Shown: positions 1-8,606 of the stretch, in pieces | How positions within the stretch are numbered: position 1 is the first letter of the stretch | How the letters are laid out: each line of letters begins with the position of its first letter | NCBI GenBank assembly: GCA_018287875.1 | Contig: JAGVVL010000002.1 | Coordinates: 3,038,001-3,102,000, forward strand | From: Nigrospora sphaerica | Lineage: Eukaryota; Ascomycota; Sordariomycetes; Amphisphaeriales; Apiosporaceae | Direction of reading: 5' to 3' | Length of the DNA stretch: 64,000 nt | Position numbers and translations under genes: made by a program | Notes under the pieces: model-generated | The model's database searches: none | What the model was told of the DNA's origin: nothing | The model's input: the letters and a program-made list of their open reading frames with translations, nothing else

Positions 1-83
1 GTCAGCACGCGGGGGGGTTGGTGGCAGGAGTGGGACATCTCGGTTCGACCGAGGCGTGTGCACTGGGCACCTGGTAGGCTTAC
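1..83 (-). other. Probable partial intron of the membrane-protein gene
   Basis: On the minus strand a GTAAGC donor begins at 83 and a TGCTGAC branch-point motif lies at 7-1. No acceptor AG with a pyrimidine context is visible before the edge, consistent with an acceptor just outside the window. Confidence 0.5.
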
Positions 84-853
84 GTCTCGAAGGTGTGCCG
101 TCCCGTCCATCCCGTGTACAGCAGGGAGGTATTCAGCACCAGAACCAGCACGTTGATCATCACGAGGCGCAGGAGCAGGTTGCGGACCGCGCCGACGGCA
201 CGCATGCTCTTCTCCACCCAGAAGCCGTAGCATTTCCGCAGGTAGAGAAAGGAAAGCCCCCCCTCGGCCAGGAAGAAAACCGTCGTCTCGAACCTGTGCT
301 GAATCTCGCAGGGAAGTTGAAAGCGAGCCGCTGCCGGGGTGGACGCGTTGGCCCCGATGACGAGCACCCACGCCGGCACGCAGCAGACGACTGACACGGT
401 GGAAATCAGGGCGAGGACGCGGCGCAGGTCGGTGCGGCTAAGATACAGGAGATGGAGTCGCGAGTAGAGGATGAACAGCTGGCCGATGACCATGGGGGTC
501 CAACCGATCAGCATCAGCAAGCCTACGGCGACGCGGCGGGTCGCCAGGCTCGTGACGGCGTAGTCGTGGACGGCACAGGCCACGGCCGCGATGGCGACGC
601 CGGCGTTGGACAGGACGAGGCTCCAAAAGTAAGTACCCCCTCTTTGTTTAAAAAGAAAGGAAATGATGACGAAGAGTTCGATGGCGTTATACAGAGCGAG
701 CGCCTGCAGAAGGGTGCTAGCAAGCTGGTATCTCGGAGGGAGCGGGTCAGGTTCTGCCAGATTCCCCGTGGCCGGCTCCACGAGGTTGGCTTCCCGTGGG
801 AGGTTAGGCGAGGTGGCCGGCAGTCCTGTCAAGTCCATCGTCACGGCCGCCAT
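84..853 (-). CDS. Multi-pass integral membrane protein, 3' end cut by window edge
   Basis: The ATG is at 853 and the frame stays open for 257 codons. The product has a polar N-terminus of about 45 residues followed by roughly six to seven hydrophobic segments separated by short basic loops, the layout of fungal 7TM-like integral membrane proteins (DUF7703-type or rhodopsin-like). The apparent stop (TAA, 82-80) lies inside a strong splice donor, GTAAGC, whose G is at 83. A TGCTGAC branch motif sits at the extreme left edge (7-1 on the minus strand), so the intron acceptor and the remaining exon or exons probably lie beyond position 1. The first exon would then be 84-853, ending in phase 2. The family assignment is inference from hydropathy pattern; no ligand or function can be given. 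If the intron is not used, the protein ends at residue 257. Confidence 0.6.
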
Positions 854-1574
854 GGATGATCACATCACAGAACAGCGTTGGGGCTCGACAAGACGGCTGA
901 GAAACCAGCGTCCGAATTGCAATACGGAAATTTGTTGAACGCCGTCAGCTTGTCAGCTGCTGCGGTGCCAGGCTTACCCCGGTAGTCCCTGACTCCGGGC
1001 ATCTCTGCCTTTATTTTCCTCCAGCGCGGCGAGTCAGGGCATGGCACGACGGTTGCTTCCGGCGACATGGAATACAAAGCCCGCTGTCTAGTCAACGCGC
1101 CGGCCACATTCGCCACGTTGTGCCCGGCTTTGTTCCTTGAGGATACATTGTCACAAGTGCCGATCGAGATACACTAGGGGAGCCCGACAGCCATGGCTTT
1201 TCCTACATCGTTGTGTATTTTGAAAGTGCACATAGAACGAACGAACTCGCACTAAAACCTGCTCCTGCTCAACCGGCCGGCTTCAATCGCACGCGCCCTC
1301 TCCATATGGACGCAGCCGCAGATTCCGTCACACTCGAGCGGGAAAGCGGATGTGGAACGAGCAACTTCTGGGCGATCCACGCACCAACGCTACGCAGCAT
1401 GTACCATGACCGGGGCACCCTCGCAAAGAAACCCCATGGCTCCCATCACAGTTTCCCCACGCCTGGGGCGAAGACGGCCAAGGTCGGTCCGGACCCACGC
1501 ACCGCCGTTTGATGATGCACACTGCCGAAGCTTCTGGTTCTTCGCTGCCGTGCCCGGACGTAGAGATCTCCATA
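854..1574. other. Intergenic, no gene recognised
   Basis: This is the upstream region of the membrane-protein gene and the downstream region of the SGNH hydrolase. Short open frames on both strands lack recognisable protein character. It presumably holds the promoter for the minus-strand gene starting at 853; no convincing TATA element was identified. Confidence 0.5.
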
Positions 1575-2399
1575 TTAACTGGATTTCTCTAGGCAAGTGA
1601 TACTCATGTCGTCCAGTTTTTGGTCCACCAGGTCTGCAAGCGCCCGCATTCCCGCGGCGTTAGGGTGGTAGGCACCCATTTGGTACAGCAGCCTGAAGCT
1701 CCAGCCCGACATCCAGGGCTCGGCGGCACCAATGCCGTGCGCAGCGCTCGGCTCGCTAACAAGCACTCGGCTGCACCAAGGCTCTCGTGTCTGCACGGCA
1801 GAGATGGTGGCAAGCCGCACCGTCTCGGCTACTTGCCGATGGTGAGCTAGTCGCTCCGTGGAATCAAAGGGAACGTCGACGCCGGGCTTCACGTCGGGGC
1901 CCAGAACGGTCTGGTATTCTACGACCAGAACGGCGGCAGCCGGGACCTTGGCGTGGATAGCGTCGAGAACCTGGCCGTACCGTCGAGCCAATCCGTCGGC
2001 GTCGAGGCGCGGCCCCTCGTCAGCCGGAGGTGGCGGTCCGAACCAGCTAGTAATCCAGCCCAGGAGGCGGAAGACGCGGTATGCCGCGAAGCTGTCCTCG
2101 AACAAGCCGCCGATGTAGCCAACGTCATTGCCGCCCCCGAGCACCAGGACCACGTCGGCGTCGACGGGCAGGTCGTCGATCTGAGGGGCAAAGGTGGCAC
2201 CCGATTCGACCTGCGGCTCCTCCAAAACGTTGAGAAGCGTAGCCCCCGATACGGTGAGGTCCGTCAGGCGCGCCCCGCGCCGTTGCGCCACGATGTGGGC
2301 ATAGTTTGCGCCAGAGCGGCCAGCGTTCTTGTCCACGACGGGCGGAATGCCAGGTCCAGCGGCGAAGGAGCTGCCGAGGTTTGCAATGTGCAGCGGCAT
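1575..2399 (-). CDS. SGNH/GDSL-type hydrolase (lipase or esterase family)
   Basis: This is a single-exon gene of 274 residues. The frame opens 91 codons further upstream, but the extension is low-complexity and the natural start is the ATG at 2399, which begins directly with block I of the SGNH fold: NLGSSFAAGPG, where the second Ser (Ser11) occupies the nucleophile position of G-D-S. Block III is GGGND (oxyanion Gly/Asn) and block V is GAYHPNAAG with the catalytic His. These are the diagnostic SGNH blocks, and spacing and length match intracellular single-domain members. There is no signal peptide, so a cytosolic enzyme is likely. The substrate cannot be predicted; ester hydrolysis is inferred from family knowledge. 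Confidence 0.85.
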   Translation of the reverse strand: MPLHIANLGSSFAAGPGIPPVVDKNAGRSGANYAHIVAQRRGARLTDLTVSGATLLNVLEEPQVESGATFAPQIDDLPVDADVVLVLGGGNDVGYIGGLFEDSFAAYRVFRLLGWITSWFGPPPPADEGPRLDADGLARRYGQVLDAIHAKVPAAAVLVVEYQTVLGPDVKPGVDVPFDSTERLAHHRQVAETVRLATISAVQTREPWCSRVLVSEPSAAHGIGAAEPWMSGWSFRLLYQMGAYHPNAAGMRALADLVDQKLDDMSITCLEKSS

Positions 2400-3205
2400 G
2401 GTGGGCGGGCGAAGCCAGGGGGGCGAGCTTTGAATCACGGCCCTGTCACGGCGGTACGGTTGCTGTAATGCCGACCCGTGAGAGGAATGGAGGGGTTTAT
2501 GTGTGTGTGTGTAGGTACGAGTCAGGAGTATGGGACGTTCCACAGGTCGACTAGGAGGTTTTGTTGATACCGACGGCATATGAATAGACATGAGGTGGGC
2601 CCACCATGCAGTGAGCAGTCGCGTCCACCACCTCGCCGTCCCCAGCTTCCCTCGTCCAGTCAGCACTAACACTCGCTTACGCTATCTAGGAATGGGTACC
2701 TCGGCGGCAACGGCACAGCGCAAGCAAACCAGAAGACTCGCTGATCAGCTACCGGCCTACCTCGACGAAGACGCAGCTAGGCAACCATGGCGTCGCCGGC
2801 ATGCAGCGTCGGCCGGCTAGGCGAGGCATGTCGAGTAGGCCGTTAGCGGCGAGCGCGCCGCCAAGGCCGGCGACGCGATGCACCAGCAGTCTGAGAGAGC
2901 AGTACGACGATCACTGACGCCGGTACTTCCCAAGTCGTGCTTTGTGATGCGGGATTCGTTTTGCATGTCTCATTGGTATCTGATCTACCTCCCTTTCCCA
3001 AGCATTATATCCCGTGCGACCTGCAGCCCAACGACAGACGTTAACCGAACTGCAATCCCTGGCGCCGTCATTCCTGTCAAATATTCCAGCGGCCAGACTG
3101 TCCAGGCTCATGAGACAGCGTCCGGACGGATTCGCAACTGCGAGCCGCCACTACAACGCCAAGCCTCCCCTCTACAGACCAAGCTCAACGGTGGTCAACC
3201 TAAAA
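2400..3205. other. Intergenic, no gene recognised
   Basis: This separates two minus-strand genes. It holds the 5' flank of the SGNH hydrolase, including a short TG run near 2500-2513, and the 3' flank of the GPI-protein gene. No coding signal was seen. Confidence 0.5.
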
Positions 3206-4039
3206 TTACAGGGCCGCCACAACACCCATAGCGAGAGCGGCGATAACACCGGCCAAGGCAGTGCCGGTGACGGTAACGGCACCCGAATCATCGAGGCCCT
3301 TCAACGGGGTGCTGTTGGCCGAGTCCGAGCCCGAGCGGTCATCACTGTTGGTGGAGCCCGAGCCCGAGAAGTCGTCACTGTCTACCGAGCCCGTAGGCGT
3401 GGGCTTGGAAGTGGCGTTGTTGCTGATGCTGGCCTTGGGGCCGGCGGTGCCAAGCGGGGTGGCCGAGGCCACGGTAACGCCAGCCGCGCTGAAGACGGAC
3501 TGCGGAAGGGCGGCCAGGTCCCTGTAGTAGCTCTCGACCTCGGTCTGGACCGACTTGGGCACGCCGGTTTTGTACCAGTCAGCGGTGGTGAAGGGGGCCT
3601 CGACACCGTCCAGGCCAAAGTCGGTCACCGAAGGCGAAGCTGTGGCGGCGGCCATGTACACCACGCTGGCGAGGCTCTCGTATTTGCCGTCGGTCTGCCA
3701 GTCGGCAGCCTGGCTGTAGAGGGCGCTGGCCAGCGACGTGGCCACGGCGCCCGTCACCTGCGGCGGTATCGAAGTGCCGTAGAGAGCCGAGATGATTTCC
3801 ATGGCGGGCACCGACGCGGGCGGCCCGTAGCTGCTGTAGTCGGCCGTCTCGGTGGGCGCAGCGGTCACGGTCGGCGCAGGCCCGGTCAGTGCAGGCCCGG
3901 TGAGCGCAGGCCCGGTCGGCGCAGGCCCGGTCAGCGCAGGCCCCGTCAGCTCAGGCCCCGGCGGGCCCGTCATGACATCCTCATGGGGCAGGGCGAGGGC
4001 CAGGGGCGCCAGCGACAGGAGCAAAGTGACAGTCTGCAT
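3206..4039 (-). CDS. Secreted, probably GPI-anchored repeat protein
   Basis: The product has 277 residues and starts at the ATG at 4039; 47 further open codons upstream look like leader sequence. It begins with a classic signal peptide (MQTVTLLLSLAPLALALP). Next come about six tandem five-residue Thr-Gly-Pro-Ala-Leu/Pro units, encoded by 15-bp DNA repeats at 3876-3965. A central domain of about 130 residues (SYGPPASVPAMEIISALYG onward) resembles conserved modules of fungal cell-surface proteins. A Ser/Thr/Asp-rich stalk suited to O-glycosylation follows. The protein ends in a hydrophobic tail (TALAGVIAALAMGVVAAL) preceded by small residues, as expected for a GPI attachment signal. It probably sits in the cell wall or plasma membrane; function is unknown. 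Confidence 0.8.
   Translation of the reverse strand: MQTVTLLLSLAPLALALPHEDVMTGPPGPELTGPALTGPAPTGPALTGPALTGPAPTVTAAPTETADYSSYGPPASVPAMEIISALYGTSIPPQVTGAVATSLASALYSQAADWQTDGKYESLASVVYMAAATASPSVTDFGLDGVEAPFTTADWYKTGVPKSVQTEVESYYRDLAALPQSVFSAAGVTVASATPLGTAGPKASISNNATSKPTPTGSVDSDDFSGSGSTNSDDRSGSDSANSTPLKGLDDSGAVTVTGTALAGVIAALAMGVVAAL
3876..3965. repeat. 15-bp coding minisatellite, about six units
   Basis: The units read GCAGGCCCGGTCAGY with small variations (3876, 3891, 3906, 3921, 3936, 3951). They encode the TGPAL/TGPAP repeats of the GPI-anchored protein. The unit is a multiple of three, so gain or loss of copies keeps the frame. Confidence 0.85.
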
Positions 4040-5202
4040 GGTGTCTGTTGGTACTTGGGTAGCACTTGTCCGAAGGAGTTTGCGAACGAAGATGGTGACG
4101 AGGCGGAGCGAGACGAAGCGATGGCGGGCTGGAGAGAGGCAACGAGTGACTTGTAATGCGCAAACGAAGGTGAGATACAATGGTCTGTATTGCGATGGTA
4201 CAGCCGGGATCTCTTCCTGGCAACAGAGCGAACTTGTGCCCTTCTAATACCCCCAACCCACCAGAGACAGGTTCAGCAACACCGGCCTGCTTAGCTCAGA
4301 GTATCGAGCTATCGTGGCCCTCGCGCGACAACAACAATCTCTTCTGTCGGTCACTAGTCTCGGAGGGCACGAACACCCAGATGAGGGGGATCCAAGCGAA
4401 GGATGCGGCGAAGCGCCATCAGGGACAAGTGGGAAAAGCAATTCCGATTGGCAGTAGCACCATAGAACCCACCCACGCCATCTTAGCAGTGGAGTCTGTA
4501 GCAAGTGGACAGGGCCCCCAGGGGACCGGACGGCAACCACGACGGGACAAAATGGTGAAGCCTTGTCTAAGACGGTCATACAACAACTTTGGCGCCGCCG
4601 AGCCCGGGAACCACTGCTGCCTGCTCGCCAGCATGACTAAAAACCCCCTACCCCATTCGTCCCCGTTCCACCCACGATGTTGACCGGCCGGGGGGGTTGT
4701 TCATTTATTAAGACCAGGTTTCTAACCGTAATAAATACCCCGGCCGGGGAAGGGGGACAAGCGAAGAAGTCCACGTGCGCGCGCGTCTCTGGGTCTTCGA
4801 GAGAGAGGGGAGAGATTTCCGAACGCGCCCTTGCGTAGGTGCGACCCCGATGACTGATACCGCATCGGGAACGACAGCCAATCATGGGGACAACGAACGC
4901 TACTGGGGGGGACGGCAGTCACAAAAAGGCGATGTTGGCGGGGAAAGTACGGGGGATCCGACAAGGCAGCAGCAGAGGTTGTTGCACTTGGGGGAAACTG
5001 CCATCTACTTTACCGGTCGTGCTACCCCTCCCGGAGCCTCACTTCGCCCAGGCCCGGCGAATCCACCCGGCGGAAGCCTGGTCATATTACGAAAGCTGGC
5101 TTGTCATTTTCTTTCCCCTTGGGACGCTTCTTTATCGGTAGGCTGAGCGACGTGGCAAAAGCGAGGCTACGACGTGGCCGCCTTTCGAATGGAGGTCTTT
5201 GT

Positions 5203-5221
5203 CCCCCCCCCCCCCCCCCCC
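5203..5221. repeat. Poly-C tract, 19 bases
   Basis: An uninterrupted run of 19 C follows GT and is followed by GGGG. The reported length may be inexact because sequencing of long C runs is error-prone. Confidence 0.9.
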
Positions 5222-5618
5222 GGGGAATTCGAGCCCCGCGTCCCATCACCAGTCAGTGAAAGAAAGAAAAAAACATAGTCTCGGTCGGACCTGGTCGGGG
5301 CCGATCCCCTCATTGGGCGCCCCGCGAGAGAGGCTGTGTATCATAGGGAAAGGCGTCCACACCGGAAGGAGAGGGGGGGTAAGGAAAATGCTGCACCTCA
5401 GCCGCGGGTCATGTGCGCGCCGGGGCGTGACAACGAGAAGTGAGGCGGCTGCATTTCGGAATGATGACGGAGACAAAAGCCTGGGCTGGCCTTGTCTGTC
5501 CGGGCTGAGCCTATAGCGGGGGGGTCTTGTGCGGAGAGAGGCTCCCCAGGAGGGAGGGAAGCTGCGCGTCAGATACCGAGACGTAAGATTCTCGTGATCC
5601 CGCGCCGTCCGTGGTATC

Positions 5619-5625
5619 TATTTAA
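5619..5625 (+). promoter_or_regulatory. TATA-like element TATTTAA
   Basis: It lies about 110 bp upstream of the first ATG (5734) of the plus-strand hypothetical gene. This is consistent with a core promoter, but it is a short motif and not proof. Confidence 0.35.
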
Positions 5626-5733
5626 TCCCGGTGTTCGCCGCCCGGCCCCCCTCCATCACCTGGCGCTGGGGCCGTCCACTCCCATTTCCTCTCATCGCTC
5701 CGCCCCAGAGTCAAACACGCCGCTCTTTCGGCA

Positions 5734-6538
5734 ATGTACCGGCTGAGACACCAGGAAATGATGGATAGAAGCAGTACGGGTCGGAGATTAGGAACCATGA
5801 CCGCGTCCCCGTCCCCGCCCGCTTCCTCGGAATCCCGGCGCAGGAGCAAGAAAGAGAAGTGGGCGGTGGCGGCGGCGGCGTCCGGGGAGGATGCCGGCGC
5901 CCCGGGGCAGCAGGCGGCGCACCGAAGCCACAAGAGCGCCCGGGGCTCGCGTTCGCATCCCGTCGCGGCTACTACCACTCCCACCAGCGGCAGCGGGGCG
6001 CCGGGCCATTTTTGGGCCCATTACCCCTCCTACAGGCACGGTGCGACAGACGCGGCGCCGTGGCACCAACAGCAACCGCCGTCGCCATCACCACCGCCGC
6101 CGAGGTTGGCGCGCGCGCCGTCCTCGTCCTCCTCCCGAGCGTCGGCGAACGAGGCGGTGCCGCCGCGCCTCGTGAGTCCATGTAAGTAGCATCTGGTATC
6201 CTCTCTCTCGGCTCCTCTTGTCCACCCCCCCTCTTTCCACCCACACGAGTCCTCCCGTGGGCCACTTTGGGAGTCCCGTTGCTATCTACCCGAGAGGAAT
6301 GCTAGTCAACCCAAAAGACGTTCCACCGACCCCCCTCTGTCCCGGGCAAAAGAAACAAGTGCTGATCCTGGACGACGAACTAGGGTCCACGACGGCGACG
6401 TCGGCCCGTCCCAACCCGCACGTCACGCCGCCGTGGGAGGGCATCCGGCCGCCGCGCCGCGGCGAGACGGAGATCGAGTGGTACCTCGGACTGCCGGACC
6501 CGTGGCCGCGCTCGGGGCCCAAGGGCAACCACTACTAG
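5734..6538 (+). CDS. Hypothetical protein, two-exon model, low-complexity N-terminus
   Basis: Exon 1 (5734-6181) ends at a GTAAGT donor at 6182. The only acceptor that keeps frame without making a stop is the TAG at 6303-6305, giving a 124-bp intron and exon 2 at 6306-6538, total 226 residues. Exon 1 is rich in Ser, Pro, Ala and basic residues and looks disordered. Exon 2 encodes a more ordered tail containing KKQVLILDDELG and EIEWYLGLPDPW, which reads like a conserved short domain, though I cannot name it. Alternative starts are the in-frame ATGs at 5758, 5761 and 5797 (the last has a good ACC context). The intron has no obvious CTGAC branch site, so the model is tentative. Confidence 0.4.
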
Positions 6539-6945
6539 CGTAAAGTAAAACAGAAAGAAAGGAAGTACAATGACGATAATATATACGTAGAAGTGGTGAG
6601 AGAGGAGGGGGGGAACCGGGGGCCCCGTTCCCCATTTGTCACTTTCGCGGAGGGAGACGGAAACCCAATCCTCACGTACGAGAATCACTAGATGCGATGA
6701 TAACATGCAACTCAGTTCAATTTCCAAAAAACAATACAGCAAAAATGACTAATCACTCGCTACCCGTGCGCCCGCCCTCTCCTTCGCATATCTCTCGAAA
6801 AAGTGGTATCAAACAACCGTTCACTCTCCTCCTCCTCCCACGCGGCTAACCCCCGGGGCTTATGTACATTGGGTAAGGGGGTGGCGAGGAGGGAAGAGGC
6901 AACCCGAAAATCGCCGGCCGGGGTTCTTCTTCTCCCGGACGTCGC
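6539..6945. other. Convergent 3' intergenic region
   Basis: It lies between the 3' ends of the hypothetical gene (+) and pirin (-), and is AT-richer than its neighbours, with AATAT and ACAATAC stretches suited to polyadenylation on both strands. No gene was seen. Confidence 0.5.
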
Positions 6946-7851
6946 TCAGCCGCGCATGCTCTGGCCGATGCGGCTCTGGAAGTTCTCGGCGCGCTCGAAG
7001 CCGTTGGCATGGGACTGGTAGTCGACGAGGGCCTGGTAGACGTCCTCCTTGGAGTTGAGGACGAAGGGGCCGTACTGGACGACGGGCTGGTCGAGGACCT
7101 GGCCGGCGACGAGGACGAAGCGGGCGGGGGCGGCGGCGTCGGCGGGGGCGGCGGCGACGACGACGTCGCCGGCGCGCTCGAAGACGACGTTGTGGTAGGG
7201 GCCGACGCTCCGGGCGTCGCCGGCGCCGAACTGCGTCGTGCCCTCGAGCGTGTAAGCGAAGGCGTTGAAGCCGGCCGGCACCTCCTGCTCGAGCCGGCCG
7301 CCGGGCCGCAGCGTCACGTCGAGGATCCAGACGGGCGTGTAGGCGAGGTCCTTGACGCTGTCGACGCCGGCGGCGCGGCCCGAGATGACGCGGATGTGCA
7401 CCTTGCCGTCGTCAGCGTCGACGCGCGGTATCTCGGCGGCGCGCAGGTCGCGGTAGCGCGGCTCGCACATCTTGAGGGCCGCCGGCAGGTCGACCCAGAG
7501 CTGCAGGCCGACGTTGGCGCTGCCGTCGGCGTTCTGCCGCGGCATCTCGGCGTGCACGATGCCGCGCCCCGCCGTCATGAACTGCAGATCGCCCGCCTCG
7601 ATGGTGCCCGCGTTGCCCGCAAAGTCCTCATGGTCGACGGCGCCCTCGAGCAGGTACGTGATGGTCTCCTGCCCCCGGTGCGGGTGGTCCGGGAACCCGG
7701 CCCCCGGCTTGATGGAGAAGTGGTCGAGCATCAGGAAGGGCGAGAAGTTGCGCAGCTGCGGCGTGCCGATCGACCGCCGCACCTTGGCGCCCGCGCCCTC
7801 GGACTGCTCCGTGGCGAGGAACACCTTTTGGATCGCGCGCGGGACCGTCAT
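6946..7851 (-). CDS. Pirin-family cupin protein
   Basis: This is a 301-residue protein starting at the ATG at 7851 (context CCAACATGA). The N-terminal cupin carries the pirin metal motif FPDHPHRGQETITYLLEG, with the two His ligands, and the downstream GIVHAEMP with the third His and the Glu. A second cupin-like half follows (DVTLRPGGRLEQEVPAGFNAF onward), as in typical pirins of about 290-300 residues. Family knowledge: iron-binding nuclear or cytosolic proteins, some acting as quercetin dioxygenases or transcription cofactors. The frame stays open upstream to another ATG at 8034, which would add 61 residues including a hydrophobic segment; this is described separately. The basic fold assignment is secure, the cellular role is not. 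Confidence 0.9.
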   Translation of the reverse strand: MTVPRAIQKVFLATEQSEGAGAKVRRSIGTPQLRNFSPFLMLDHFSIKPGAGFPDHPHRGQETITYLLEGAVDHEDFAGNAGTIEAGDLQFMTAGRGIVHAEMPRQNADGSANVGLQLWVDLPAALKMCEPRYRDLRAAEIPRVDADDGKVHIRVISGRAAGVDSVKDLAYTPVWILDVTLRPGGRLEQEVPAGFNAFAYTLEGTTQFGAGDARSVGPYHNVVFERAGDVVVAAAPADAAAPARFVLVAGQVLDQPVVQYGPFVLNSKEDVYQALVDYQSHANGFERAENFQSRIGQSMRG

Positions 7852-8034
7852 GTTGGCTTGCGGGTTGGGCGAGGGGGGGAAAGGGGTGCTCGTTGATGTG
7901 GTATTCGTCAGGTTGATGTAATAGCCGCTCAGCGTCGCCAGGCTGGTGGTAGCGAGTTCGACGAGGTGTTCGCGGAAGAGGACGATGGATAAGACGGCGA
8001 TGAGGATGGAGATGGAGAGTGAAAGGAACTTCAT
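7852..8034 (-). other. In-frame N-terminal extension of pirin with hydrophobic segment
   Basis: Initiation at the ATG at 8034 would prefix pirin with 61 residues. They begin MKFLSLSISILIAVLSIVLF, a signal peptide or signal anchor by appearance, followed by possible N-glycosylation sites (NLT, NTT) and a Pro-rich linker. The ATG context is weak (C at -3) compared with the downstream ATG at 7851 (A at -3). It may be 5' UTR or an alternative isoform. Confidence 0.4.
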
Positions 8035-8606
8035 TGGGACCGGGGCTGGAGGGGAGGAGATCGACGGTTCTTCAAATAGGTTGAAGGCGGACTCAAGCAA
8101 AAGGGCGAATCGTCTGGATCAGCACGTATTCAAATAACATGGAACAGTCGCGAACGTTCGCCACGTTGGACCCCGTCGCCATCTCAACCTCGCCTGCTCC
8201 CCTTCTTTCCCCCTTGGCGGCCTTGGTCAGGAATTCGTGAGCATCAACAGAGTGCAACCCCACCGCTGACAAAAAACGGTGGGGTGACAGGAGCTGAGTA
8301 AATCTTGCATCAGCGGCCCCAGGCGCATCGGCAAAGGCGCTAGTCTTGTTCTGGATTAGATCCCGTTTTCGCGCAGGGGTCCCAACCAAGCACTCCCCGC
8401 CGCTGAGTAATCGCTCTACGCATTCTCGTCCAACAGACGGACCAAGGACGAGCACAAGCATGGGATGCCACCTATTCTTCCCATTTAGATTTCCATACCA
8501 TGGGATGGTGCCTGTTTTTCCCCATCTGGGAATCCCCACCTACAACTAATTAACAGCCGCGCCCCCTTGACGGGCGCAGCGACGCACTTCGGTAGCCGAG
8601 TTGGGC
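8035..8606. other. Intergenic between pirin and arylesterase genes
   Basis: This holds the pirin promoter region and the 3' flank of the paraoxonase-like gene. An imperfect tandem duplication of about 40 bp lies at 8459-8538. No gene was seen. Confidence 0.5.
8459..8538. repeat. Imperfect tandem duplication, about 40 bp x 2
   Basis: The copy starting at 8459 (CATGGGATGCCACCTATTCT) and the copy starting at 8499 (CATGGGATGGTGCCTGTTTT) align along about 40 bp with substitutions. The duplication lies just outside the 3' end of the paraoxonase-like gene. Confidence 0.55.

Larger units (their letters stand above)
4040..5733. other. Intergenic between divergent genes, no other gene seen
   Basis: This separates the GPI-protein gene (-) from the hypothetical gene (+). 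Open frames on both strands are GC-driven shadows without protein-family character. It contains a C19 homopolymer at 5203-5221 and a TATTTAA box at 5619-5625. Confidence 0.5.

Noticed and set aside
1575..2672. Longer SGNH hydrolase starting 91 codons upstream
   Set aside because: The extension is low-complexity with TH/PP runs, is not ATG-supported by family length, and the conserved block I follows directly after the ATG at 2399.
5222..5250. Possible tRNA T-arm around GAATTCGAGCCCC after the poly-C tract
   Set aside because: The upstream sequence is homopolymeric C and cannot supply the rest of a tRNA.
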